DNA from: Oscheius dolichura | Lineage: Eukaryota > Nematoda > Chromadorea > Rhabditida > Rhabditidae | NCBI GenBank assembly: GCA_932521035.1 | Contig: OW051495.1 | Span: forward strand, 8,246,001-8,310,000 | DNA: 64,000 nucleotides | Direction: 5' to 3' | In this document: in pieces, positions 11,044-21,286 of the stretch | How positions within the stretch are numbered: the stretch's first letter is position 1 | How the letters are laid out: every line of letters starts with the position of its first letter | The notes under the pieces: model-generated | Databases searched by the model: none | The model's input: only the letters and a program-made list of their open reading frames with translations | Told to the model about the DNA's origin: nothing | Made by a program: the position numbers and the translations under genes

Positions 11044-14000
11044 ATGCACAGGCACATAAAAGAAGACGAGCATCTGAACCATTACACGGCCTACGAGCCG
11101 TACTCCACTTCGACACGTGAGTTTTATCACCTTTTGGCCGTATCAAATTAGGGTAAGGGGGAATGCGCAGCAGACGTTACTCCAGTTCAAAATACCGAAG
11201 GTTGCTGAAAACCAAGCATTAGAGATCATTTTGCAAGGCGCTGTCTGGGAGTGCCCTTCGGTCACGTTGCTTTGAAACGTCTCTTACGGAATCTTCTTCG
11301 TCTTTCCCCTCTTCCCTTCGCATTCCTCATCCCTGTGGGACCCTTCCTATTGTATTATGATTCCCGATCCGCCTATAATATGTAAGCCTTACTTTCTTCT
11401 CATTTTTTGAACTACAATACAATTTCAAGCCGCACGTGGTTCCTCGTAGACAGTCATTTATCACATTCCCCTCTGCAAAATACTTTCTGCTGACGTCAAT
11501 TAACCCCGCGTCATTTTTACTAGGAGAAAGAGGACTCCCTGCTCCAGGAAAGATGACAACTGCCCCCTCAAAAATCACAGGAAGAAAAAAAGTTTGCCCT
11601 ACTAACCTCCGTCACGGGAGAAATGGGCAATGCTTTTATTGCAAGCTGTTGTCACAGCTGGCCTAGGAATTCCCCCCTGTCTGTTTTTGTGGAAGCAATG
11701 ATAACCCCGAGAACAGACCAAAACTTCAGACAGCGCGTGTTCTTCCGTACTTTTGGGACGATAAGTACACAAAGGCTGATTAATACTAGCAACATCCGTT
11801 AGGAAGGAGACGATACAGGGTCTGAAGGGGGGATACTGGAGTAAAATCATTTATTAGGACTTTCTCCGGGGCTTTGGCCCCCCTAGAGGCTTGCTAGGGG
11901 GGCATGGTTCCTCTTCTTGTTTTAATTACAGTAATCCAACCCATAGTCACCACCTCCAGGAGAATCTCCCCTAGCTCAATAGCCCTCTTCTGCTTGCCCG
12001 TTTATGATTTGAACCGCTATGACTAGCCCGCGAACGAAGGCAGTGGGCGGGCTAGCAGATCAATCAATTCCTCCCGGGGGAATTCTCTTCTTCCTCTCTC
12101 ACCACGTGCTGCTTCCAACCTCAATTATACCTAAATAATCAACAAAATAGCTATGCTCAGGCGGAATCAGAGACTACCCTCCTATGATTCGGAAACACGT
12201 CTGGAATTTGCTTTTTTCTTGAAAATGGAAAATTTTAGTCTCGGCCTGTGGCAATGTCCTCGACAGGAAGACCAGCATACAAATGGTCCTGCCAAGGACC
12301 GCTGAGAACATCGCCGAAGCCATGGAGAAGCAAAAATTGGTAGAGGCGTCAAACCACATCTTTGAGCTGCTCGTGTCCAGCAACAAGAATAAGGAGAGAT
12401 GCAGCCTGCTGAAATTGCTTCGAGTGAGTCTTTTCTCCATTTTTTGAGCCTCCTTTTGGGACTTTCTTTGCCAAGTTCCCATCCAATTTCATGCTCTACG
12501 GCTTTTGAATACCGTAATTATAGGTTTCTCTGCTCTCCCTTGCCCATTTCCTTTCTGAAAAGGTTAAACTTTTGATCGGAAGGGCGAAAAGAAAAGTTGT
12601 TGGGAAAGAAATCCTTTAGCCTGCCGCTGGCCGAGTTCAAAATGCGTCATGCCCGCAGCTGAGGTCATTTTCCCTCGCGTGGTTTACACTAGACAAATGC
12701 CAAAGGGTGAACGGGGGTTGTTCCCTGTTTTTCGGGTGAAGCAGCAAAGGAAATGATTAATAACGATTGATTAAAACCGATAAAAAGAAGGTAGCTGTAC
12801 AAAATCTTCTCCCTTTTCCTTTTCTTTGGTCACTAGGTGAATTCCTCCCTGCAATAGAACTGTTTCCCAAGTTTTATGGTGACGACTTCATTTTACGACC
12901 GTAACCGCTTCTTTATGGGTCAAAAAGCTGGGAAAAGGAAAGATTGGAAGGTTACGACGTTTCTGGGGTGGTACAGGGGAGAATATGGAAAAAAAAACAT
13001 TTGCTAACCTTTTGAGAGAAACTGTCAGAGGGTCTATCAATGGAGGCCATCATCGCGAAACAAATGTGCCCGTTTACCAGCTGAATGGACCATCTGTAAA
13101 GGGTTTTGGGGTTTGTACATGTATTATATAGGGTTCTGAGAATTTATGGAAGGGTTTACGTTGATATTTTGAGGTAAAATTGGATAAGGAATCCTCGAAA
13201 TGTTCTATTTTCAGCTTCTCAAAGGATTTGGACTCCAGGACAACGATCCACGGCTGAAATCAATCACTGGCTATATCAAATCGACAGAGTCCATGGCCGA
13301 AGAGGACGCCCATAAATGTCTCGTCACCAGAGAGGAATTCGCCGTGTTAGTTTACATCCTCTCGTAAAAATAAAGATCAAAATGTTTAGAATAATCGCGC
13401 CCTGCCTTCAGCTTGTTGGAGATACGATCCGGAATCAGAGTGTTATCCCGAATTGGAGTGATTTTGTCGAGAATTTGAAGGGACTTTATGAAGAGGTAAA
13501 CCAGTGTACAAAGGGAAGAACGTGAGTTCTTTTCAGTGCAAACAGTTTACTGGAGGGAATGTGGCCGACTATATCCCGCAATTGAAGCGCCAGAATCCTG
13601 AATACTGGGGAGTGGCTGTCTGTTCTGTTGATGGTCAGCGCCACAGCTTCGGAGATGCCAAGAAGCCTTTCTGCCTTCAGAGTGTGTCCAAGGTTGGGAT
13701 TAAACTGTCTTATGACCTCTATGAGACTTTGTTTGCCGTTCGACTCACTCAAACTACGAGCCGATGGGAAAAATTCCTAGCGGGACATTGGGATTGAGGG
13801 GGCAGGGGGCAGTGGGGACCAGAAATCGTCTTCTTCCTCTAATTTTGTTGATTTTTAGGCATTCAATTATGCTATTGTCAGTAATGATCTTGGAGCTGAG
13901 GTGGTTCATAATTATGTGGGGTATGAGCCGAGTGGTCGTCTCTACAATGAGATTTGCTTGGACGCCACTGGTAGGATTCTCTATTTTCTCCTAAAATTTA

Positions 14001-15954
14001 TCAAAATCTTTCAGGGAAGCCCCATAACCCGATGATAAATGCCGGGGCTATTGTTGTGACCAGTCTGATTCGTGAGGATATGACTATGGCGGACAGATTT
14101 GATCACATGTTGGTGCAATACAGACGCTTATCTGCTGGAGAGTACGTCGGCTTCGACAATGCTACGTAAGCTATCTATCCCCGCTGTCTACAGTTCTTTT
14201 TTCAGTTTCTTGTCGGAGAGGGATACAGCCGACCGTAACTATGCTCTTTCATACTATATGAAAGAAAATAAGTGCTTTCCCAAGATGAAGAGACAGGAAT
14301 TGGCCAAGCAAAAAGCTGAAGAAGAGAAGAGGGTCAGGAGAGAGGCTGGCTTCCACATGGAGCCCGAGGATCCGTACCAGAAGAAGAACGGCGAGCCGTG
14401 GAAGCTTCGTGAGGAACTGGACCTCTACTTCCAGCTCTGTTCTTTGGAGGCCAACTGTGAGAGCGCCTCTGTGATGGCGGCTACCTTGGCTAATGGAGGT
14501 TTGCCATCTTTTTAAAAAGAAGATAATTGGCTAATTTTCAGGAGTGAATCCTCTGACTCGTGAAAAGATCATTGATTCGGTTACCTGCCGCAATGTGCTC
14601 TCACTCATCGCCAGCTGTGGCATGTATGATTACAGTGGAAAATTCAGCTTCACGGTAAGTTTTGCTGAAGCTATGGACATGGTGGGACATTAAAATTAAA
14701 GAAAATCGCGCTTTTCACAGCTTTTTACCGGGGTTTCCCTAATTTAAACGGATTAAAAAAGTTAGAGCAAAATTCTTTGAATTTCCTTTGCTTACAATAA
14801 TGGCCTCCTTTCTTTTTTTGTTTTTAATCCTCTTTTCAGTGCGGCCTGCCTGCCAAGTCCGGCGTCTCCGGGGCCATGATTGTTGTTATTCCCAATGTGG
14901 CCGGCTTTGCTCTGTTCTCGCCGCCTCTTGATCCTCTTGGAAACACTGTCCGTGGTGTGAAGTTCTGCCAGAAGATGGTGCAAGTCTACAACTTCCATAA
15001 CTATGATAGTGTCCTGAACGTCGACGAGAAGAAGAAGGACCCGCGCCGAATTGGAACTGTGACTACTGTTGAGCCGGTCCTGACCTACCTTTATGCTGCG
15101 AAGCACGGAGACCTGGACTACATTATGCAGCACTGGTCCCAGGGACACAATATGCTGGCCAAGGACTACGATGACAGGACGGCGCTTCACGTTGCTTCTT
15201 CTGAAGGAAGACTTGAAGTTGTGAAATACCTTGTGGAGAAGGCTGGTTGCACTATTAATGTCAAGGACAGGTAGAAATTGACTAATTGTGGAGTTTACCG
15301 GGTTCAGATGGGGGCACACCCCCTTCGATGAGGCTCGTACCTTCCGTCACGAGGATGTGGTCGTCTATTTGCTTGAGAAACACGCCGAAGCTGAGAAGAT
15401 CCGCGGTCCGAAGCTCGAGGAGCCGGAACGTGAGGACTCAGATGATGGACTTTTGGACGAGGAGGAGGATTTCCCTCCCGAGGCTCCTGTTCCCAAGGAG
15501 CGTGCTTTGGAAACGATTGAGTGGGTTCTTTTTGCCGTTTTCTCTTTTGTATAGTAGTTCATCCCTTTGTTTATCTTCTGTTCTCTCACTAACGCTCTCT
15601 TTTTCCACTTTAACGGCTACAACATGAAGAAAACAATGAATTAAGGAGAGTATTTCTAGAGAGAGCACGAGCCCCTTACCCGTTCAAGAGAGAAAAGGTA
15701 GCCACCGATTGTTTGGAGCCTCTGCACGGTTAGTTGTCTCCATCCTCCTTCTTGCACTATGCACTGTCTACTCTCTTCTCTGTCCTTCAAACTCGACATT
15801 TTCTTCTTTTTGAGCACATTTTCCGGGGAATAAGTCCGCCTTCTGGTGAAAGTAGCCAGCAAATTTCAGGCCTGATGGTGACATGCCTCGAATCCGTGAA
15901 GCTGTTGAAGAGCTCCACTTCCGTAGCCGCACACGCAGCGAGTCGGACAAGTAG
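11044..15954 (+). CDS. glna: glutaminase, ankyrin-repeat type
   Basis: Twelve exons join in phase: 11044-11116, 12239-12423, 13215-13345, 13390-13495, 13537-13692, 13859-13970, 14015-14165, 14206-14498, 14542-14654, 14840-15270, 15308-15520 and 15870-15954, giving 682 residues, close to vertebrate GLS (about 670). It hydrolyses glutamine to glutamate and ammonia, normally in mitochondria. The beta-lactamase-like glutaminase fold is clear: [13 protein letters not shown] holds the catalytic Ser-x-x-Lys, with [25 protein letters not shown] and [12 protein letters not shown]-terminal ankyrin repeats follow ([20 protein letters not shown], then [10 protein letters not shown]). A charged insertion of about 45 residues (exon 8) splits the segment between CFP and DLYFQLCS compared with vertebrate enzymes. 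The first exon is short and followed by a 1.1-kb intron, so it is the least certain part; an alternative promoter is possible. A candidate AATAAA lies at 16222-16227. Confidence 0.93.
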
Positions 15955-16357
15955 TTCTTCTCTCTCCTGCTCACCTCTAACTTCACTTTAATGACATTAC
16001 GGTTCTTTGATGTCAATCCAGTTCCCTATTTTGCATATTATTCCGTTTCGAGCTTTAGAAATCCAGTTTATTCGAAAATTAGATGTAGCCGGTTTGTTAT
16101 CAAAGTTCTAAACTTACTGGGTTGTTTGTAAACGAGATTTTTATCGACATGACATTTATTGAGAGCCCCAGAGTGGCATATTTACACATATATTTGGAAA
16201 TTGTGGATTATTTGTTAAATTAATAAATTGTAGTAAAAAGGCAGTCTATTGAAGAATTCCTACACGGATAAATGGGCAAAAGGGTCGTTCTTCAAATAAT
16301 GAATTCCAACGGAAACAATACAGTTAACAGGAACCCATATTTATTGTGTTGTCTTTA
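15955..16357. other. convergent 3' flanks
   Basis: This AT-rich stretch lies between the glutaminase stop and the stop of the leftward gene. It holds AATAAA (+, 16222-16227) and TTTATT (AATAAA on -, 16340-16345). No gene was seen. Confidence 0.6.
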
Positions 16358-16957
16358 TCACCACCACTGCGCCTCGTAGCGCGGGTCTTCGAGAGAAGGC
16401 GGCTCCTTGTGGTCGGGAAGGCCCTCGATACTCATCCTATTAGCGGCGCATGTCACTTCTCCCTTCTTCAGGGCCGTCAGAAGCTTCATTCCGAACTTCT
16501 TCTCCAATTCTTCGAGTCTCTTCAGCGCGTCGGCTCCCTTCTTCAAGCTGGCTTCATCGGGTTCCAATATCTCCTCCGAGGGCTCGTCCGACAGGAGTTC
16601 CGTCTCCGTGATGTACCAGTTCTCAAAGAATCGATCGACATTCTTCAGGTGCACCTCGTCGTCCTTCTTGGGGACTTGGCCGCCTCCTCCGGCGATGGTA
16701 GTCAATCCAGCGGCGACGGTGGTCCTGTAGCGATCGTCTCCTTTGAAATAGTTTCTTCTCGGTCTCCTGGTAGGCGGAAGGGTTCCGGCGAGCGGACGAG
16801 GACGACGAGGTGGAACCGGGGCCGGAGCAGGGGGAGCCCGAGCGGCGGCAGGAGTCTCCGCTGACGGTTTAGCGGCAGTCGACTTGGCGGTGGCGGTGTT
16901 CTTCGACGCCTCCTTTCCCTTGGACGACTTCTTCTTCTTGCCCTTGCAGCACGGCAT
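16358..16957 (-). CDS. basic, Ala/Pro-rich protein of unknown function
   Basis: A single exon encodes 199 residues, starting MPCCKGKKKKSSKGKEASKN. The first 90 residues are rich in Lys, Ala and Pro (low complexity, probably disordered). The C-terminal half looks folded: acidic and helical, with LKRLEELEKKFGMKLLTALK, and it ends EAQWW. A polyadenylation hexamer (AATAAA) follows 13 nt after the stop. It is divergent from the tyrosine phosphatase start only 198 bp away, so the two may share a promoter. I do not recognise a family. Gene context and the Lys-rich tail shared with the neighbour suggest a sperm or germline role, but that is inference. Confidence 0.7.
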   Translation of the reverse strand: MPCCKGKKKKSSKGKEASKNTATAKSTAAKPSAETPAAARAPPAPAPVPPRRPRPLAGTLPPTRRPRRNYFKGDDRYRTTVAAGLTTIAGGGGQVPKKDDEVHLKNVDRFFENWYITETELLSDEPSEEILEPDEASLKKGADALKRLEELEKKFGMKLLTALKKGEVTCAANRMSIEGLPDHKEPPSLEDPRYEAQWW

Positions 16958-17155
16958 TCTCTTAGAGAGTTGAAGACAAGAATGAGCCGGAAAGCGGAAG
17001 AAACGGAACAGAATAAGGATACTTCCTGTCGTAAGCAGGTAATTCTTTTCAAATTTCGCTTTTGACCGGGTCTGGACAAGAATCCTGACACCGCTTTTCG
17101 TCAGTCTCACTCCCATTCGGTTCTATCTCTTCTCCCACCAGCGGTCGTCTCAAAA
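16958..17155. promoter_or_regulatory. bidirectional promoter region
   Basis: This 198-bp interval separates two divergent start codons, the basic protein (-) and the tyrosine phosphatase (+). It must hold both 5' ends unless trans-splicing acceptors are used. No specific binding site was identified. Confidence 0.45.
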
Positions 17156-18725
17156 ATGCGGAAGATGGCCGAATCATTTGTTAGTCATCCATCCAACTTC
17201 CTACTACAACTTTCAGCATAAGATCAAGAAGCCGAAAGCCTCGATTGTTGCCAAGAGAAAGAAGCCGGAAAAGGAGGCGATGCCGAAGAGTGACGAGAAG
17301 AAGGACAGCAAGAAGAGAAAGGAAAAGGAAAAGGAGAAAGAGAGGAAGACGACGAAGGAGACCGAAGTGGACGCGGACGAGCCGACGGAGGAGAAGGAGA
17401 ACGCCGACGACATCGAAGACGCCAAAGGAGTGCCGGTGCCCAAGTTCTTTCAAAGCAAGACTGAAAACCAACAACTGGCATTCGAAAAGTTCGCGAAGCA
17501 AATGTTTGCCACCGGAGTGGACGGCCTGCTGAAGGAATACAACGAGCAGCTCAAGAATTACATAGGGCAGCCGGCGGCCCGGGCCATCTTCGACAAGAAC
17601 GGACCCAAGAATCGCTACAAGGATGTGATCTGCAACGATCTGACCCGGGTGGAGATAAAGGACGGCAAGCCGAGCGACTACATCCACGCGAATTTCGTCC
17701 GGGGCGAGCCGCTCTTCAACGAGTACGTCTGTACGCAGGGGCCGACAGCCACCACGCGGGACGACTTCTGGCGGATGATTGTCTTCTTGAGGGTGGAACG
17801 GATTGCCATGCTCTGTGAGACGGTCGAAGCGGGGAAGACGAAGTGCGACCAGTACTGGCCAATGGCCAAGGGAGAGAAAATGACCTTTGGAGGTTAGATT
17901 TGGCCTCTTTCAAGTAGGATTTCTGGCCATTTCTCATTGTGGAACCGTTTGAATTCTCCATTTTGCGCTAAAACAATGAACAACCGCTCGAGGGATAGAA
18001 ATGATTCCATTGCTACTGAAATAGCGTGAACCTTCCAATACTTCTCCATTTCAGACATTGTGGTGGAGAACATCACGACGCTGGCCATGGCCCGCTCCAA
18101 CAGCATCACTACCACAAAGCTGAACGTCACCCAGAAGTCCTCGTCTTTCACCGTCTTCCACCACCACTGGAAGACATGGCCGGACCGTTCGATCCCCAAG
18201 AGTACCAAGGATGTCCTCCGCGTCCTCCGGGCCATCCGCTTCTCCGGCAAGCCCGCCGTCATCCACTGCTCGGCCGGAATTGGCCGGACCGGGACCCTCG
18301 TCGCCATCGAGATGGCCATCCAGGCCATCCTCACCAACGGCAGTCTCAGCCTGATCGCCATCTGCAAACGGCTCCGGGACCAGCGGATGGGCGTCCTCCA
18401 GGTGGATGTCCAATTCGTCTACATGGCCCTGGCCGTCATCGACTTTGGCATGTCTATGGGCTTCCTGGGCAAGGACTTCTCGAAGAGCCCCTTCAAGCGG
18501 GACTTCTACCTCTTCAAGAAGAACTTGGATGCCGTCGTGGCCATCAGGATGCAGGAGGCCTCCAATCCTCCGCCTGCCCCCACCGCCGGCAAGGGCAGCA
18601 ACGACACGTGTACTCCTGAGAAACCGGAGAAGTCCCTCGGAGCGGTGGGAAGCGACGACCAGATGAAGGCAGCCAACCGGATACAGGACAAGGACGAGAA
18701 GACAAAAGAACACATGACGAAATAA
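17156..18725 (+). CDS. non-receptor protein tyrosine phosphatase, nematode sperm type
   Basis: Three exons: 17156-17179, 17217-17892 and 18055-18725, giving 456 residues. The 37-bp first intron has a GTTAGT donor. Residues 9-80 are a Lys/Glu-rich low-complexity tail. A classical PTP domain follows: KNRYKDVICNDLTRV (substrate-binding loop), DYIHANFV, the WPD loop (WPDRSIP), the catalytic P-loop HCSAGIGRTG and the Q-loop region VLQVDVQFVYM. All catalytic residues (Asp, Cys, Arg, Gln) are present, so it should be active. There is no signal or membrane segment. Nematodes have an expanded family of such cytosolic PTPs with basic tails, many expressed in sperm. The nearby MSP genes fit that, but expression is not visible in the sequence. 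The second half has unusually GC-rich third codon positions. Confidence 0.92.
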
Positions 18726-19116
18726 ATGAGATAGCTGAGGATACGGTAGACAGTAAAGAGTTTTCGGTGTGATTCTATTCGTGTTTTGATCGTTTTCTCG
18801 GCCCACTTATTGGGTCATTTTCTGCAAAAGAAACGTCCTGCGGTAGTCAACAATGAGTTTCTCCCTTTGAGAGTCTAATTCTGCCTCTATCCGACTTCAT
18901 CTCATTTGTTATCTTATCCTCAGGACACGATATTCTCGTGGGCCTGCAACTGTCTCTCCGACCCTGTAGGGAATATCCCCGTGGGACCATTTGTTTGCCT
19001 TTCCACTGACCGCTGCTCGCCCGTTTCACAAGCGCTGTCATTCGCAACGCAGACCGCAGGTTGGTGTAGTAGAATTTATTCTATTTCTTTTTTCTCAGGG
19101 GCCACTTTTCGTCAAA
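18726..19116. other. intergenic / 5' leader of coiled-coil gene
   Basis: No gene seen. A TTTTTTCTCAG at about 19089-19099 just before the next ATG could be a cis- or trans-splice acceptor. Confidence 0.45.
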
Positions 19117-19409
19117 ATGCGCTCATACGACTACCGCCGACCCACCACCACGCAGACTGTCAGCCGGCCACAGGTCGAATCCGAGCGGCAAGCAGAGAGG
19201 AACGCCTAAGCGTGCGCAAAAGCTCATGCTCTCGTGCCACCGAAGCGAGATCTGCCCAGATGGAACGAGAAGCACAGCAGCGGAGAGACAGGGAGGCAGA
19301 GCAGAGGAGAGAGATGGAAGCGCAAAAGCGCAGGATGCTGGAAGAGTGCAGGGACAGTATGCGGAAAGCAGAGCAGAGGGCGCGACAGTACAAAGAGCGG
19401 GAAAGATAA
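19117..19409 (+). CDS. short Glu/Arg/Gln-rich coiled-coil protein, copy 1
   Basis: A likely model is exon 19117-19173 (MRSYDYRRPTTTQTVSRPQ) spliced to 19260-19409, giving 68 residues. Donor CAG/GTCGAA and acceptor CTGCCCAG keep phase 0, and the unspliced frame stops at 19209. The second exon is a continuous charged helix (REAQQRRDREAEQRREMEAQ). Compared with copy 2 (23903-24139) this copy stops about 28 codons earlier, because a GGCAAA stretch became GATAAA. It lies tail-to-tail with the MSP gene. Function is unknown. The splice is my inference from frame and consensus, so the N-terminal joining is less sure than the helix. Confidence 0.5.
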
Positions 19410-20050
19410 AGGGAGAGCCAGCGACAGATGGAGAGACGTAAATGCGGCAACCATCTCGCCAGGAAATCCAGCGCTCGAACAATGTCAATTTATTGAAAAT
19501 TGCTGGAAAAGTCTTCTTGGAGGGGCAGTCCAAGGTGGAAGGCAGAGGGTCAGCAACTTTTTGAGAAAACCCGAGAAGATAATCCTTATTCGTATCCTTA
19601 ATAGCCCATCCGAGTAAGAGACTCGGAAAGAAGACGAGAAGACAAGAAGAAGGCAAGAAAAGAAAGAAAAGAACAGTACACGGCGATTTTTGCCGGGCCA
19701 AAGCCCTCATTTATTCTTCACCCGTCTCGCCCATCTAGGGATTGTACTCGATGGGGAGGCTCTTGCGGCGGACCATTCCATCGCCCTGGAACCACTCGCG
19801 GCGGAACTGCTTGGCAGCGCCATCAGGAGTGTTGGTCCACTCGATCGTGATGCGGTCGTTGTTGGTGTCCTCCTGGCCGTAGGCGAAGGCATCGCAGCTG
19901 ACGGCCATGAGGGTCGCCTCCTTTGGGTCGAGGACCTGCAAAATCCGGGATTAGAGGGGATTAAAAACAAAAATTTTGAGCGTCCGGGACGATTCAGCTG
20001 CCGTAAAAATCGAAAACTCACTCCGCAAGCGGGGTCAACTCCCAAACGCT
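19191..20050. repeat. segmental duplication, unit 1 (coiled-coil gene 3' part plus MSP 3' part)
   Basis: This is nearly identical to 23834-24697. Both contain the end of the coiled-coil gene, the shared 3' flank with AATAAA on the minus strand, the last MSP exon, the intron and the exon before it. Small indels shift the offset from 4643 to 4647 bp. Confidence 0.9.
19735..20050 (-). pseudogene. msp: major sperm protein gene, 3' half only (copy 1)
   Basis: The last exon 19935-19735 encodes 66 residues beginning [18 protein letters not shown] and ending [11 protein letters not shown], unmistakably the C-terminal half of MSP. The preceding exon survives as 29 bp (20050-20022, RLGVDPACG) and joins in phase 0 over an 86-bp intron. 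MSP is the self-assembling filament protein that drives nematode sperm crawling and also acts as an oocyte signal. Upstream of 20050 the MSP reading frame is replaced by the 3' tail of retroelement A. The 5' half (signature MxQSVPPGDIQTQP and so on) is not found on the far side of the element, so this copy is truncated, not merely interrupted. Confidence 0.92.
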
Positions 20051-20323
20051 CCAAACGCTGCGGGGTGGAACGGACTAGCATTCCGGCGGGGGGTGGGGGG
20101 ACGCAAGGGTTTGGGGCGGCGTGATTACTGAAGAGGGGCCGTGTGCAGCGACCGCGGACGAACCGGGGTATGCGATCCAGGGGCTCGCTGGATCGCAATG
20201 CCTGTCCCCTGAACGGATACTACCCGGGGTAGGTTAGATTGTGAGTCTTTTCCTTTATTCATTTTTACACTGTTTATTATATAAAAGAATAACATTATAA
20301 CCGGATATATAAAAAGGACGTAT

Positions 20324-21147
20324 CTAGAACTGGAAGTGATTGTTCGTCTTGTTGGTGGTACCCTCTTCCGCGGTAGTTCTGATAGAGTTCAGGGCAGGAG
20401 TGTTGGAGATTCGCTCAGCGATAGACATTGCCATGGTTGTCTCAGCCGGGTCATTGTTTTGTCCAGAAAGCTTCTTTGTTGGGTAGGCGATCATCTCATC
20501 AATACTCATTTTCCTTTTCTTGGCTAGCTCCGGATTGGTTTTCTTCATGCTTGTCTCCTCGCTCCACTTATTAGTGATTATGTAGTTCGAAATACGCTTC
20601 ATACATTCCTGAGCCGATCCGGGGATTGCTAGGAATTTTCCATTGAGTCCAACCGCATCTTGTAAGAGTTTGTTCAAAGTCTCATTTCCAGCAATGTTGA
20701 GAACCATGAGCAAATTTATCGGATTTAGGGCCTTGAGCTGTAAAAGTATGTATATGTTACTTCAATTAAATGTTTGTACCTGCTCCATCATCTCGTAGAA
20801 CTCTTCAATGTCTGAGGTAACCCCAACCAAGAGGTATTCCCTCTCACCGAAATCCCTCGGGATTGCGGAGTCAAAGAAGTAGTTTATCTTGTATTGCGAA
20901 GCGGGCTGCTCCCTTTTGATACGCTTGATATTAACCAGTTCCGAATTTGGTTTCCACACCTTTACTGATTTTCCGTTTTCAACTGAAGGATAATTTATTG
21001 TAAAGAATGTATTGGTTACTTACTTGGAAACAAATTGCATAATTGTTCGTATAGATTCGGGTTTCTTGGGAACTTCATCTTGAGTACCTTCTCCGAGATA
21101 GTCATTGTTGCCTTCTTGTCTTCACGAAACCAACCACCACTTTCCAT
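20324..21147 (-). CDS. spliced passenger gene inside the 3' region of element A, unknown function
   Basis: Three exons join in phase: 21147-21024, 20982-20780 and 20737-20324, giving 246 residues. Introns are 41 and 42 bp with GTAAGT and GTACAA donors and TTCAG/TACAG acceptors, and reading through either intron meets a stop. The predicted protein starts MESGGWFREDKKATMTISEK, has a central INYFFDSAIPRDFGEREYLL segment and a Ser/Thr/Asn-rich tail ending NNHFQF. An AATAAA on the minus strand lies about 50 nt after the stop (near 20270). I recognise no family. It starts 140 nt after the endonuclease stop of the element and ends before the element's conserved 3' tail, so it lies within the element. 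Spliceosomal introns on the sense strand are unexpected for something copied through RNA. Confidence 0.6.
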
Positions 21148-21286
21148 GATCTTGAGAATAGTGACTGAATTTGGTCAATTATTTGGTTATGTGTCGTTTT
21201 CTGTCGAATTTGGTATTGTTGGCAGGTTGAGCGTGGTTTTTTGACAATTTTTTGACTTTTTGTGGTATTCGCTTTTCTTTACCTGT

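Noticed and set aside
17181..17687. Long leucine-rich frame on the minus strand opposite the phosphatase
   Set aside because: Antisense of Lys/Glu codons in the low-complexity tail; no splice or start support.
18026..18806. Long frames on both strands overlapping the phosphatase C-terminus
   Set aside because: Shadow frames caused by high GC at third positions; only the phosphatase frame shows conserved motifs and correct phase.
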